Assembly (NCBI GenBank): GCA_008933735.1
Contig: WBUL01000002.1
Location: 124,001 to 188,000, forward strand
Direction: 5' to 3'
Length of the DNA: 64,000 nucleotides
Source of the DNA: Anaerolineae bacterium
GTDB lineage: Bacteria; Chloroflexota; Anaerolineae; Aggregatilineales; J027
Within the stretch, counting starts at the first letter, position 1. Each line of letters starts with the position of its first letter. Positions 34,389-42,761 of the stretch are shown piece after piece. The notes under the pieces were generated by a model. That model worked only from the letters and a program-made list of their open reading frames with translations. It did not search any database and had not been told where the DNA came from. A program made the translations under genes and the position numbers.

Positions 34389-35864
34389 CTACACGACAGG
34401 TGCGTGAGGCTTACGGTGAATGAACTGACCCTTGCCCTTCTCACCCGTCCACTGGCTGCCATCTACCACTTTTTTACCGCGTAGATAGACTTTTTCCGGC
34501 ACGCCGCGCACCTTCATGCCCTCATAGACGTTATAATCGACACGCATATGATGGGTCCTGGCGCTGATAGTATGTTCCTTATCGGGATCCCAGACCACAA
34601 TATCAGCATCGGCACCTACTGCAATGGTGCCTTTCTTCGGGTACATGCCAAAGATTTTCGCCGGATTGGTACAGTGGAGTTCAACAAAACGGCTGGCACT
34701 GAAGCGTCCACCATTCACCCCGTGATGCCAGCCCACCATCATCCGGTCTTCCAGGCCTGGCATCCCATTCGGAATTTTAGCGAAGTTGCCCTTACCCAGT
34801 TCTTTTCCTGGACGGCGGTAAGATGGATTCTGGGCTTCGTAACCGATCCAATCCATCCCTTTATGCTTTTCCTGCCATTCCTGCCAGGGACCAACCCCGC
34901 CTTCATACCAGAAGTCACAATGGTCGGTGCTAACCGCCTGAAGCGTGCCGTTCTGGAGCGCTTTCCACAATACCTCCTGGTCGTGCTTGGTGCGGATCGG
35001 CGGCGAGCAAACATATTTCGCACCCTCAAAACCCGGCGCGGCGAGATGCTCTTCGACGGTCAGAAAAAGATACTGGGTACAGGTTTCGCCCATCACCGGA
35101 TAACCAAGCGCCCGACCACGTGCCATCGCTTGAATCGCGGGTTCGCAGGTCATGTGGACGACATACAGCGGGCAGCCCGTCATCCCCGCCATCACGACGG
35201 CGCGATTCGTCGCTTCGCCCTCAATTTCAGGCGGACGTGAATTGGCGTGATATTTCGGGTCGTTTTTACCTTCTGCCAAAAGCTGTGGACGCAGCAGGGC
35301 TTCGACATCCCCGTTCTCAGCGTGTACCATCACGATCATGCCATGTTTTGCGGCGGTTTGCATGGCACGAAACAGCGTATCGTCATCAATCATAAAAACA
35401 TTTTTATACGCCATAAACAATTTCAGGCTGGTAATGCCTTCATCAAGCAGCGATGGGATTTCCGCCATCACTTCGTCGCGTAAATCCGTCACCGCCAGAT
35501 GAAACCCGTAGTCAACACAGGCTTTTGTGGCTTTTTCGCGCCAGACCTTCAACCCGTCGGCAAGGCTGCCGCCAATCGGCTGAATCACAAAATCAATATG
35601 GCTGGTGGTGCCGCCAAAAGCCGCTGCAATGTGGCCGCTTTCAAAGTCATCGTTGCTGATCGTGCCGCCAAAAGGCAGGTCAAGGTGTGTATGAACATCA
35701 ATTCCGCCTGGCATGAGATATTTTCCGGTGCAGTCCACCACCTCATGCCCCCCCGCCGGAATATTCAGCCCGATGAGCATAATCACTTCGCCCTCGACCA
35801 GCACATCGGCCTTAAACATCTCACTGGCGGTAATCACCGTACCGTTCTTAAACACTGTTCCCAT
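34389..35864 (-). CDS. hydA: Dihydropyrimidinase / D-hydantoinase
   Basis: A binuclear zinc amidohydrolase of 491 residues that opens the ring of dihydropyrimidines or hydantoins. Metal-site motifs are present in order: GGIDVHTHLDLPF with the HxH pair, SLKLFMAYKN with the lysine to be carboxylated, VHAENGD, the His in VVHMTCE, and the STDHCDF Asp. AGGAGA lies 7 bases before the ATG. It follows the LLM oxidoreductase gene by 48 bases on the same strand, suggesting a shared transcript and a role in pyrimidine or hydantoin breakdown. No dihydropyrimidine dehydrogenase or ureidopropionase is in the window. Confidence 0.92.
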   Translation of the reverse strand: MGTVFKNGTVITASEMFKADVLVEGEVIMLIGLNIPAGGHEVVDCTGKYLMPGGIDVHTHLDLPFGGTISNDDFESGHIAAAFGGTTSHIDFVIQPIGGSLADGLKVWREKATKACVDYGFHLAVTDLRDEVMAEIPSLLDEGITSLKLFMAYKNVFMIDDDTLFRAMQTAAKHGMIVMVHAENGDVEALLRPQLLAEGKNDPKYHANSRPPEIEGEATNRAVVMAGMTGCPLYVVHMTCEPAIQAMARGRALGYPVMGETCTQYLFLTVEEHLAAPGFEGAKYVCSPPIRTKHDQEVLWKALQNGTLQAVSTDHCDFWYEGGVGPWQEWQEKHKGMDWIGYEAQNPSYRRPGKELGKGNFAKIPNGMPGLEDRMMVGWHHGVNGGRFSASRFVELHCTNPAKIFGMYPKKGTIAVGADADIVVWDPDKEHTISARTHHMRVDYNVYEGMKVRGVPEKVYLRGKKVVDGSQWTGEKGKGQFIHRKPHAPVV

Positions 35865-35912
35865 AAGAAATCTCCTGTTTTCAGTTCTTCATAACTCCAA
35901 AATATCCATCTG

Positions 35913-36905
35913 TTACCGGAACGCTGGAATGACATACTTTCCGTACTGTTCAACGATATTTTCTTCGTCCCCGCACATCAAGTAAATATTAAACTGTGTC
36001 ACCCCAACCGCTTTCAGCTCACCTATTTTTTCAACGTGCTTATCCAGTGGCCCCAGAATACCAAACCGGTCAATAACACTGTCAGTGATAAAATCCAGAT
36101 GGTCAGCATCTTTATCAGCGTGTTCTCGGTAATCATACCCCTTACGACCTTCTATATACGCCAGAAAATCTGCCGGAATATTGCTCCCCGAATGATATTT
36201 TTCAACCAGATCCGCGACATGGTTGCCCACCATCGCCGGAAACCAGCGAGTCTGGGCACGGCAGAGGGCCATATCCTCGGAAATATACACTGGAGCCGCC
36301 GCGCATACCCGCAGTTTGGATACATCCCGTCCGGTTTCCTTTGCGGCTGCGTGGAACTGCTCGATAAACCACTTGCTCAGGAATGGATCGCCAAGCTGAA
36401 TAATCAGTCCATCGGCATGGATGCCCGCCGTCTTCAGGGCTAACGGCCCATACGCAGCGATCCAGATAGGCATGTCGTAGTGCGACCAGGTAAGGGTGGT
36501 AGGGTAACCCAAAACGGGCGCTTCCTCACCTTTCACCAGCTTCCGCACCACTTCTACAAATTCACCCATTTCTTTGTAAGTAACGGGTTTGCGTCCCAGC
36601 ATCCGCTGTGAACTGTCGCCACGCCCGACCCCCATATCAATCCGCCCTCCGGTCAGGCGTGCCAGCGAGGCGTGCATACTCGCGGTAACCGACCAGTCGC
36701 GCACCGCTGGGTTGGTCACGAACGGCCCAAAGCGGACACGCTTGGTTAATTGAGAGGCGGCACCCATATAAGCATAGCAGTCCTGCCACAGCACATGTGA
36801 ATCAAAAAACCACACGTAGTCAAACCCAGCAGCTTCTGCCTGTTGAATCAGGTTCAGGGTGCGTTCCGGGGACATATCCCCCTTAAATGTAATGCCAAAT
36901 TCCAT
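35913..36905 (-). CDS. Luciferase-like (LLM class) F420-dependent-type oxidoreductase
   Basis: A 330-residue TIM-barrel protein of the bacterial luciferase-like family, close to the methylene-H4MPT-reductase (Mer-like) branch: FGITFKGDMSPERTL at the start, AAGFDYVWFFDSH, RVRFGPFVTNPAVRDW, GGRIDMGVGRGDSS and WIAAYGPLALKTAG. The frame is open to 37169, but the ATG at 36905 has GAGGAG 7 bases upstream and begins the conserved domain; the upstream extension overlaps the divergent kinase gene. Cofactor (F420 or FMN) is not readable from motifs alone. Its pairing with dihydropyrimidinase suggests a linked catabolic step. Confidence 0.88.
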   Translation of the reverse strand: MEFGITFKGDMSPERTLNLIQQAEAAGFDYVWFFDSHVLWQDCYAYMGAASQLTKRVRFGPFVTNPAVRDWSVTASMHASLARLTGGRIDMGVGRGDSSQRMLGRKPVTYKEMGEFVEVVRKLVKGEEAPVLGYPTTLTWSHYDMPIWIAAYGPLALKTAGIHADGLIIQLGDPFLSKWFIEQFHAAAKETGRDVSKLRVCAAAPVYISEDMALCRAQTRWFPAMVGNHVADLVEKYHSGSNIPADFLAYIEGRKGYDYREHADKDADHLDFITDSVIDRFGILGPLDKHVEKIGELKAVGVTQFNIYLMCGDEENIVEQYGKYVIPAFR

Positions 36906-37107
36906 CTTTTTGCTCCTCAAACAAATAATAGAGAGTAAAAATTTCAGGTCTCGGCGAATCTGCCGTACCTCCAAAAAATCGATTGTTACAGTCACAAGAA
37001 GCCAGGTTCCAATATAACACGTCTTGGCTGATTTCACCTTAATTTTGTCCATTGCTGGCAGCCTGAGGATAATCAAGAAAGAGGTCAATGATCGAGAATG
37101 AGGTATC

Positions 37108-39012
37108 ATGCGGGCGCTGAATTTGCGAACACGCCTATTAGCCATCCTGTTTTTGACTTTTTTGCCCATCGTCGGTTTGATTTTTCTGATTTCCTGGGAG
37201 CACCGCCTTTACGCCGAAAACGAAGCTAAAGAAGATGTTCTGTTGTTGACCCGTGTGCTTGCCAAGGATCAGAGCCAGCAGATTGAGAGTTCCCGCCAAC
37301 TCCTGATGACCCTCTCTCAGCTTCCTATCATCCAAAACAATGACCGGGAAGCGTGCCAGCGTCTATTCGCCGGCTTGCTCGAAGCTTACGAGGGGTATAC
37401 CAATATTGCACTGGTAGATGCCCAGGGCAATGTCACATGCAGTGCTCTCGAAGAGGCAATGTCCCTAAATTTTGCCGAGGAATCCTGGTTTCAGGAGCTG
37501 ACTCGGACCCGTACTATGACTTTTGGTAATTTCAGGGTTGGGCGTGTCTCCCAAGAGCCGGTGATTCCTCTCAACTACCCGGTGTTGGATGACAGGGGAA
37601 ACCTGAAAGGGGCGGTTTCCCTTGTCCTGTCCCTCAAGTGGTTCAGTGATTTTATTGGCAGCCCGGAATTGCCAGACAATGGCTATGTCACCATCTTGGA
37701 TAGAGATGCGACTATCCTGGCCCGACATCCGATAAGTGAACGCTTCGCCATCGGCCAGGTATATCCCAACCAACCCGTGCTGGATGCCATTGCCAAACAA
37801 GAGGAGGGTATCCTTCATGCCACGGATGCTGGTGGCGACAATCGTCTGTACAGCTTTTTGCCCCTGCAACCTGAGAATTCGGGCACCTATATCGTCGTTA
37901 GTATTGGCGATGACGTCGCCTTTGCCGACGTCGCCAACATTCGTGACCGGAGTCTGATTGTGCTGCTTGGAGTCATCCTGATAGCGGCGCTCATGGCCTG
38001 GACTTCCAGCCGGATGATTACTGACCCCGTTCGTAATCTGGTGCAGGCATCACAAAATCTGGAAAAGGGGGATTTATCCGCCCGTGTGGACATCAAGAGC
38101 ACTATTCCCGAAATCAGCCAGCTTGCCGCAACCTTTAATGCCATGGCAAATTCAATCGAACAGCGGGTCGAACAGCGTACTCACGAACTCCGTGAAATCA
38201 ATGAAAAATTACAGGGTGAAATCCAGCTTCGCCGCCGCATTGAACAACAGCTCACCCGCAACGCCGTTCGCCTGCGGGAAAGTAATGCCGCGCTGGAGAA
38301 CTTCGCCTATATTGCGTCTCATGACCTGCAAGAGCCTCTAAGAAAGGTGCAGGCCTTCGGCACACGGCTTCAGGATAAATATATCCACACCCTGGGGGAA
38401 GAGGGAGTCGATTATTTAAATCGGATGATGTCTGCCACCAGCCGGATGCAGCAGTTGATTCGGGATTTGCTGTCCTATTCCCGTGTCACCAGTCAGGCCA
38501 AACCCTTCGCAGAAGTTGATCTGAACCTTGCCTTGCAGGAAGTACAGACCGATCTGGAAACGAAAATCGAACAGACCCATGCCACGATTGTGGTTGAGAA
38601 ACTCCCCAAGCTGGAAGCCGATCCTGTGCAGATTCACCAGTTGTTCCAGAATCTGCTCAGCAACGCCATGAAGTATCAGCATCCAGAACGCACACCGCAG
38701 ATTAAAATTTACACCATTCCTACTGCCACCAGCGACACCACCGAAAGCGGTACAATCAACAGTTATCAAATATGCGTTGAAGATAACGGCATTGGTTTTG
38801 AGGAAAAATATGCCGAGCGCATCTTCAACTTGTTTGAACGGCTGCACGGGCGCAGCGAATACGAAGGAACCGGTATTGGGCTGGCAATCTGCCGCAAAAT
38901 TGTTGAACGGCACAACGGTACGATCAGCGCAACCAGTGAACTGGGCGCAGGGTCAAAATTCTTTGTAACCCTGCCTGCCCATCAGGATGAAGGAGATAAA
39001 TACGGTGGCTGA
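37108..39012 (+). CDS. Sensor histidine kinase with extracytoplasmic Cache domain and HAMP
   Basis: A 634-residue membrane kinase. TM1 is about 9-29 and TM2 about 281-299; between them lies a double-Cache-like sensor (35-275, with the YPVLDDRGNLKGAVSL strand pattern). HAMP spans about 300-352 and a coiled coil 355-395. The HisKA motif ASHDLQEPLRKVQAF carries phospho-acceptor His405. The HATPase domain has QNLLSNAMKY (N box), DNGIGF (G1) and EGTGIGLAICRK (G2). No response regulator is adjacent. The DHp form (SHDLQEPL) is that of phytochrome-like kinases. The following GAF gene overlaps its 3' end by 8 bases. Confidence 0.92.
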   Translation: MRALNLRTRLLAILFLTFLPIVGLIFLISWEHRLYAENEAKEDVLLLTRVLAKDQSQQIESSRQLLMTLSQLPIIQNNDREACQRLFAGLLEAYEGYTNIALVDAQGNVTCSALEEAMSLNFAEESWFQELTRTRTMTFGNFRVGRVSQEPVIPLNYPVLDDRGNLKGAVSLVLSLKWFSDFIGSPELPDNGYVTILDRDATILARHPISERFAIGQVYPNQPVLDAIAKQEEGILHATDAGGDNRLYSFLPLQPENSGTYIVVSIGDDVAFADVANIRDRSLIVLLGVILIAALMAWTSSRMITDPVRNLVQASQNLEKGDLSARVDIKSTIPEISQLAATFNAMANSIEQRVEQRTHELREINEKLQGEIQLRRRIEQQLTRNAVRLRESNAALENFAYIASHDLQEPLRKVQAFGTRLQDKYIHTLGEEGVDYLNRMMSATSRMQQLIRDLLSYSRVTSQAKPFAEVDLNLALQEVQTDLETKIEQTHATIVVEKLPKLEADPVQIHQLFQNLLSNAMKYQHPERTPQIKIYTIPTATSDTTESGTINSYQICVEDNGIGFEEKYAERIFNLFERLHGRSEYEGTGIGLAICRKIVERHNGTISATSELGAGSKFFVTLPAHQDEGDKYGG

Positions 39013-39886
39013 AGAAAATCAAGCGATTGTCGAACTGGAAGAAAACATCACCCGCATTGAGCAGTACCTCAACCAGATGGGGATGGGTCTCGCCCAAAGT
39101 GCCGTCAAACTTCACCAAGTTGGCGTGCAATCCCCTATTGATGTAGATCGGCTGGTCGGGTTAGCAGATCTGGAGAAAAAACGCTTGCAGCGCAATTCTC
39201 GCCGGGTCAGCCGCCAGTTGAATCAACTGCAAGAATTGGTACGTACTTCCGCTCTGATGACCTCTTCCCTTGACCTGGAGCATGTGTTACAGGATGTTAT
39301 CGACACGGTGATTTCCCTGACCGGAGCGGAACGGGCGTTTCTGATGCTGCGCGTGGGAGACGACTTCAGGGTCCATGCGGCTCGCGATTGGGATAAAGAA
39401 AGCCTCTCCGATGATGAAATCAGCTTCAGCCGGAGTATTATCAACGCCGCGATGGAACAGCGGACTCCCCTGATTACCACCAACGCGCAGGAAGATGATC
39501 GTTTTAGTGGTCTGGCAAGTGTTGTTAGGCATGACCTGCGCTCAATTATCGTGACGCCTCTCATCTGGCAGGAAAAACCCCAGGGGGTTCTTTATGCGGA
39601 TAACCGCCTGATGATGGGGGTGTTTCAAGATGACATCATCCCTCTGCTCAGTGCGTTTGCAAACCAGGCCGCCATTGCGATTGCCAACGCCCGCCTGTTT
39701 GAACAGGTCAAAGATGATCTGGCGGAAGCTCGCCGGGAAGTCCAGCGCCTGCGTATTCAGATCGATGAAAAGCAGGTACATGAGCAGGTCAAAGAAATCA
39801 CAGAGAACGATTATTTTCAAAATTTATCCTCACGGGCGCGGAGTATGCGCCAGCGAAGCGAACAAAAGAAAAAAGGTGACTCATGA
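39005..39886 (+). CDS. GAF-domain protein with flanking coiled coils
   Basis: A soluble protein of 293 residues. An N-terminal coiled coil (to about 75) leads into a GAF domain (about 80-235; SLDLEHVLQDVIDTVISLTGAERAF, GVLYADNRLMMG, LLSAFANQAAIAIANARLFEQV), then a charged C-terminal coiled coil. There is no output domain. The GTG start at 39005 follows AAGGAG by 9 bases; an ATG at 38987 would put that site inside the coding sequence. Coupling to the histidine kinase suggests it relays or modulates the kinase signal by protein contact; this is inference. It overlaps the next gene by ATGA. Confidence 0.82.
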   Translation: MAEENQAIVELEENITRIEQYLNQMGMGLAQSAVKLHQVGVQSPIDVDRLVGLADLEKKRLQRNSRRVSRQLNQLQELVRTSALMTSSLDLEHVLQDVIDTVISLTGAERAFLMLRVGDDFRVHAARDWDKESLSDDEISFSRSIINAAMEQRTPLITTNAQEDDRFSGLASVVRHDLRSIIVTPLIWQEKPQGVLYADNRLMMGVFQDDIIPLLSAFANQAAIAIANARLFEQVKDDLAEARREVQRLRIQIDEKQVHEQVKEITENDYFQNLSSRARSMRQRSEQKKKGDS

Positions 39887-40842
39887 AAGTTTTTGTATGT
39901 CGTAAAATCCCGGCAGCCGGGCTGGATAAAATCACTGCTGCGTGCGAGGCGGATATATGGGAAGGCGATTTACCTCCTACCCAAGACCAGTTAGCGCAGC
40001 GGGTGCGCGGCGTGGATGGCATCGTCAGCCTTGTCACGGATAAGATCGATGGGGACATCATGGACACCGCCGGAAAGCAGCTCAAGATCATCAGTCAGAT
40101 GGCGGTGGGGGTCGATAATATCGATATTCAGGCTGCCAAAGCGCGGGGAATTAAGGTCGGGAATACCCCCGGTGTGCTGACCGACGCTACCGCCGATTTA
40201 GCCTTCGCGCTGCTGTTGGCACTCACACGGCGAATTGTCGAGGGGGTGGATTACGTGCGGGCAGGTCGGTGGAAAACATGGGGGCCGGAACTGCTGCTGG
40301 GGCCCGATTTACGGGGTGCGACACTCGGCATTATCGGGTTGGGGCGGATAGGAAAAGCCGTTGCAAGACGGGCTTTTGGCTTCGAGATGCGAATTCTGGC
40401 CCATAGTATTGACCTGACTCCTGATGAAGCCGCTGAGGTTCATGCACAGACTGTCGATTTAGAATCCTTGCTTCATGAATCCGATTTTGTGACGATTCAC
40501 ACGCCCTATACCCCCGAAACCCATCACCTGATGAACCGGGAACGCCTTCAGATGATGAAGCCCACCGGACTGCTGATCAATACGGCACGTGGCCCCATTG
40601 TTGACCAGAAAGCTCTGATAGAGGCGCTGCAAAATAAGATCATTGGCGGCGCAGCGCTGGATGTAACCGATCCGGAACCGATACCCATGAATGATCCCCT
40701 GCTGACCATGCCGAACGTGATTGTGGTGCCGCATATTGGCAGTGCCAGCATCCAGACTCGGAATAGAATGGCAGAAATGGCAGCAGAAAACCTGATTGCC
40801 GGGCTGCGGGGAGAAAAACTCCCCAATCCTGTAACGGAATGA
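39883..40842 (+). CDS. D-2-hydroxyacid dehydrogenase (glyoxylate/hydroxypyruvate reductase type)
   Basis: A 319-residue NAD(P)H-dependent reductase of the D-isomer hydroxyacid dehydrogenase family, closest in motifs to glyoxylate/hydroxypyruvate reductase (GyaR/GRHPR). It has VGVDNIDIQAAKARGI, the nucleotide-binding LGIIGLGRIGKAVARR, the active-site Arg in NTARGPIVD, Glu in ALDVTDPEP, and His in VVPHIGSAS. Overlap by ATGA with the GAF gene places a metabolic enzyme in a signalling operon; whether the signal concerns its substrate is unknown. Confidence 0.9.
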   Translation: MKVFVCRKIPAAGLDKITAACEADIWEGDLPPTQDQLAQRVRGVDGIVSLVTDKIDGDIMDTAGKQLKIISQMAVGVDNIDIQAAKARGIKVGNTPGVLTDATADLAFALLLALTRRIVEGVDYVRAGRWKTWGPELLLGPDLRGATLGIIGLGRIGKAVARRAFGFEMRILAHSIDLTPDEAAEVHAQTVDLESLLHESDFVTIHTPYTPETHHLMNRERLQMMKPTGLLINTARGPIVDQKALIEALQNKIIGGAALDVTDPEPIPMNDPLLTMPNVIVVPHIGSASIQTRNRMAEMAAENLIAGLRGEKLPNPVTE

Positions 40843-40868
40843 CCACCTGCCGAGACTAATAGATAACA

Positions 40869-40894
40869 TTAGCCCATTTGAACAAATGAGCTAA
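40869..40894. promoter_or_regulatory. 26-base palindrome, candidate operator
   Basis: An inverted repeat of 12-base arms around AA with a single mismatch; the inner 14 bases, CATTTGAACAAATG, are a perfect palindrome. It overlaps the -35 box of the promoter at 40878-40906, the classic position of a repressor site. No regulator gene is adjacent. It could also act as a hairpin after the hydroxyacid dehydrogenase gene. Confidence 0.6.
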
Positions 40895-40906
40895 ATCTGG
40901 TAATAT
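40878..40906 (+). promoter_or_regulatory. Promoter of the dipeptide importer operon
   Basis: TTGAAC (40878-40883), a 17-base spacer and TAATAT (40901-40906). Transcription from here would give a leader of about 240 bases before the binding-protein ATG at 41152. That leader holds the small reading frame at 40935 and no other structure I can recognise. Confidence 0.55.
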
Positions 40907-40934
40907 CCACAGTGGCCGTATCGTCTAGGCTTCT

Positions 40935-41141
40935 GTGGAAATATTTTCTGTTCTTACGCCTATGTATCTCTCGGATGCCATGCCCAAACCTTCCCTGCGG
41001 GCGCTTATGCTCACCCTGCGTGATCTGATTCGTCAGCGCCGTGAGCGTCAGCTTGCGCCGCCGGCTGGTTTGCTGCGCCTGCTTAATTCCTTCGAGCCAG
41101 GCGCTGGGGTCATGACTTCCTGCTTGGGCGTGTTCAAATAA
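40935..41141 (+). CDS. Possible small protein or leader peptide upstream of the dipeptide importer
   Basis: A 68-codon frame starting with GTG (internal ATGs at 40962 and 40980) in the only gene-free stretch over 300 bases (40843-41151). It resembles no family I know. From the ATG at 40980 the codon choice looks coding (CTG, CGT, GAT, CAG frequent) and the peptide is rich in Leu and Arg (RDLIRQRRERQLAPP). The stop lies 10 bases before the importer's first ATG, so coupling is possible. There is no good ribosome site. The opposite strand also has a 94-codon frame here, so coding on either strand is uncertain. Confidence 0.3.
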   Translation: MEIFSVLTPMYLSDAMPKPSLRALMLTLRDLIRQRRERQLAPPAGLLRLLNSFEPGAGVMTSCLGVFK

Positions 41142-41151
41142 GGAAGAAGTC

Positions 41152-42687
41152 ATGAAATTCTCACGTCGTCATTTCCTTAAGTTCACGGCTGCGGGTGTGG
41201 CAGCCAGCGTCGTCGGGCCAATCGGGCTGGATTTAACGCCTGAGCAGGCCGCCTCTCTTGCTGCGCGTCGTCAAAGCGGAACGCTGCGTATTGCCTGGAA
41301 TCCAACATTTACCCTGGATCCCTTGAGCGCATCTGCCGACAGTGAAATCTCCTTTTTGAATGCAGTATACGATTATTTAATTGATACGGATGCCCAGTCA
41401 GCCCTGGTGCCGCGCCTGGCCTCGGAATGGGCGATCAGCGACGATGGACTGGCCTATACGCTGAAAATTCGGGAAGGCGTCAAATTTCATGATGGCAGCG
41501 ACTTGACCGTTGATGATGTTATCTGGACATTTAACCGCCTCAAAACACCGGAAACCCCGACCGGCAATTTATACGCCAACATTGAAAGCATCGAAGCGGG
41601 TGAAAATAACTCGGTGGTCTTCAAGCTGACCAATACTAACCCGGATTTCCTGTATGATCTGTCTGACAATCATGCTGTCATACTAAAAGCCGAGGCACCG
41701 GATATTGGTGTGGAATTTAACGGCACAGGGCCATTTAAACTCGCTGAATTTTTAGCGGCTGACCGGGCAGTCTTTTCCGCCAATACTGATTACTGGGGCG
41801 GTGCCCCTGGCGTCGAAACGCTGGAATTTATCTACTTTGATGACAATCAGGCTGCCGTTGATGCTCTGCGCGGCGGGATCGTGGATGTTGCGGTCCGCAT
41901 GGATAATGCCACTTTCCTCGCGCTGGCAGATGAAACGGGCTTGAGTTCGGTAAGCCTCCCCACCAATGGACACGACCTGGTGCGGCTGCGCTCTGACCGT
42001 GAGCCGGGGAATAACGAAAAGGTGCGCCAGGCATTTAAGCTCGCTACTGACCGCGATGAAATCTTCAACCGGGTGCAGCTTGGCCTGGGAGCAGTCGGGC
42101 GTGACTCACCAATCGGGCCGCTGTTTGGTGATTATTACAGCGAAGACACGCCCCTCCCAGCCCGTGACCCTGAAGCCGCCAAAGCGCTGCTGGCAGAGGC
42201 TGGTTATCCTGATGGACTGGATATGACACTGTATATTCCGAATACGGGCGACAGGCCAACGCTGGGTGAAGTGCTTCAGGCACAATGGGAGGAAGCAGGA
42301 ATCCGCATTCAGATTGAACTGCAAGACGAAGCTACTTATTACGGCGAAAACGGCTGGCTGGAAGTTGACCTGGGGATCACGCCCTGGGGATCACGTCCCC
42401 GCCCGCAGTTTTATCTGGAAACCTCGCTCAAGACCGGCGCCGTATGGAACGAATCCCACTTCAGCGATGACGAACTGGACGCCCTGATAGCGACCGCAGG
42501 CACAACGCTGGATGAACAGGAACGGATCGACACCTACAAGGAAATTCAACGCATCCTGATTGAGCGCGGCCCGATCATCGTTCCATATTTCTTCGCTTCG
42601 CTGGGCATTTCGGCGGAAAGTGTGCAAAGCTTCAATATGCACCCCTTCCCTGGGCGCACCAATTTCAACACGGTCACCATTGGATAG
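41152..42687 (+). CDS. Oligopeptide/dipeptide-binding protein of an ABC importer (family 5, Tat signal)
   Basis: A 511-residue extracytoplasmic receptor. The N-terminus carries a twin-arginine signal (SRRHFLKFTAAG), so it is exported folded. The SBP_bac_5 body has RLASEWAISDDGLAYTLKIREGVKFHDG, the usual entry block of the family, then NDKVRQAF-like and GLGAVGRDSPIGP segments. It heads an importer with the order binding protein, DppC, fused ATPases, DppB. Peptide, nickel or opine ligands are all possible for this family. A REP-like hairpin directly follows. Confidence 0.9.
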   Translation: MKFSRRHFLKFTAAGVAASVVGPIGLDLTPEQAASLAARRQSGTLRIAWNPTFTLDPLSASADSEISFLNAVYDYLIDTDAQSALVPRLASEWAISDDGLAYTLKIREGVKFHDGSDLTVDDVIWTFNRLKTPETPTGNLYANIESIEAGENNSVVFKLTNTNPDFLYDLSDNHAVILKAEAPDIGVEFNGTGPFKLAEFLAADRAVFSANTDYWGGAPGVETLEFIYFDDNQAAVDALRGGIVDVAVRMDNATFLALADETGLSSVSLPTNGHDLVRLRSDREPGNNEKVRQAFKLATDRDEIFNRVQLGLGAVGRDSPIGPLFGDYYSEDTPLPARDPEAAKALLAEAGYPDGLDMTLYIPNTGDRPTLGEVLQAQWEEAGIRIQIELQDEATYYGENGWLEVDLGITPWGSRPRPQFYLETSLKTGAVWNESHFSDDELDALIATAGTTLDEQERIDTYKEIQRILIERGPIIVPYFFASLGISAESVQSFNMHPFPGRTNFNTVTIG

Positions 42688-42703
42688 GATTCCCTCCTTA
42701 TTC

Positions 42704-42733
42704 CCCTCTCCCCTTCTTCTTTGGGGGAGAGGG
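42704..42733 (+). repeat. REP-like hairpin after the dipeptide-binding gene
   Basis: A 10-bp stem (CCCTCTCCCC at 42704-42713 and GGGGAGAGGG at 42724-42733) with a 10-base loop. It has the same core and same place, just after a binding-protein gene, as the hairpin at 6879-6905. Confidence 0.7.
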
Positions 42734-42761
42734 TGGTGGTGGGGAACATGGCAGACTCCCT

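Noticed and set aside
36906..37169. N-terminal extension of the LLM oxidoreductase
   Set aside because: The 88 extra residues are basic and unlike the family, overlap the divergent kinase gene, and GAGGAG sits before the ATG at 36905.
40914..40929. Stretch resembling the 5' end of tRNA-Glu (GGCCGTATCGTCTAGG)
   Set aside because: No anticodon arm, T arm or acceptor complement follows within 80 bases; similarity stops after the D-arm-like part.
40869..41153. 94-codon minus-strand frame in the dipeptide-importer leader
   Set aside because: It runs through the promoter palindrome and has no ribosome site or recognisable domain; the plus-strand frame has more coding-like codons, though neither is proven.
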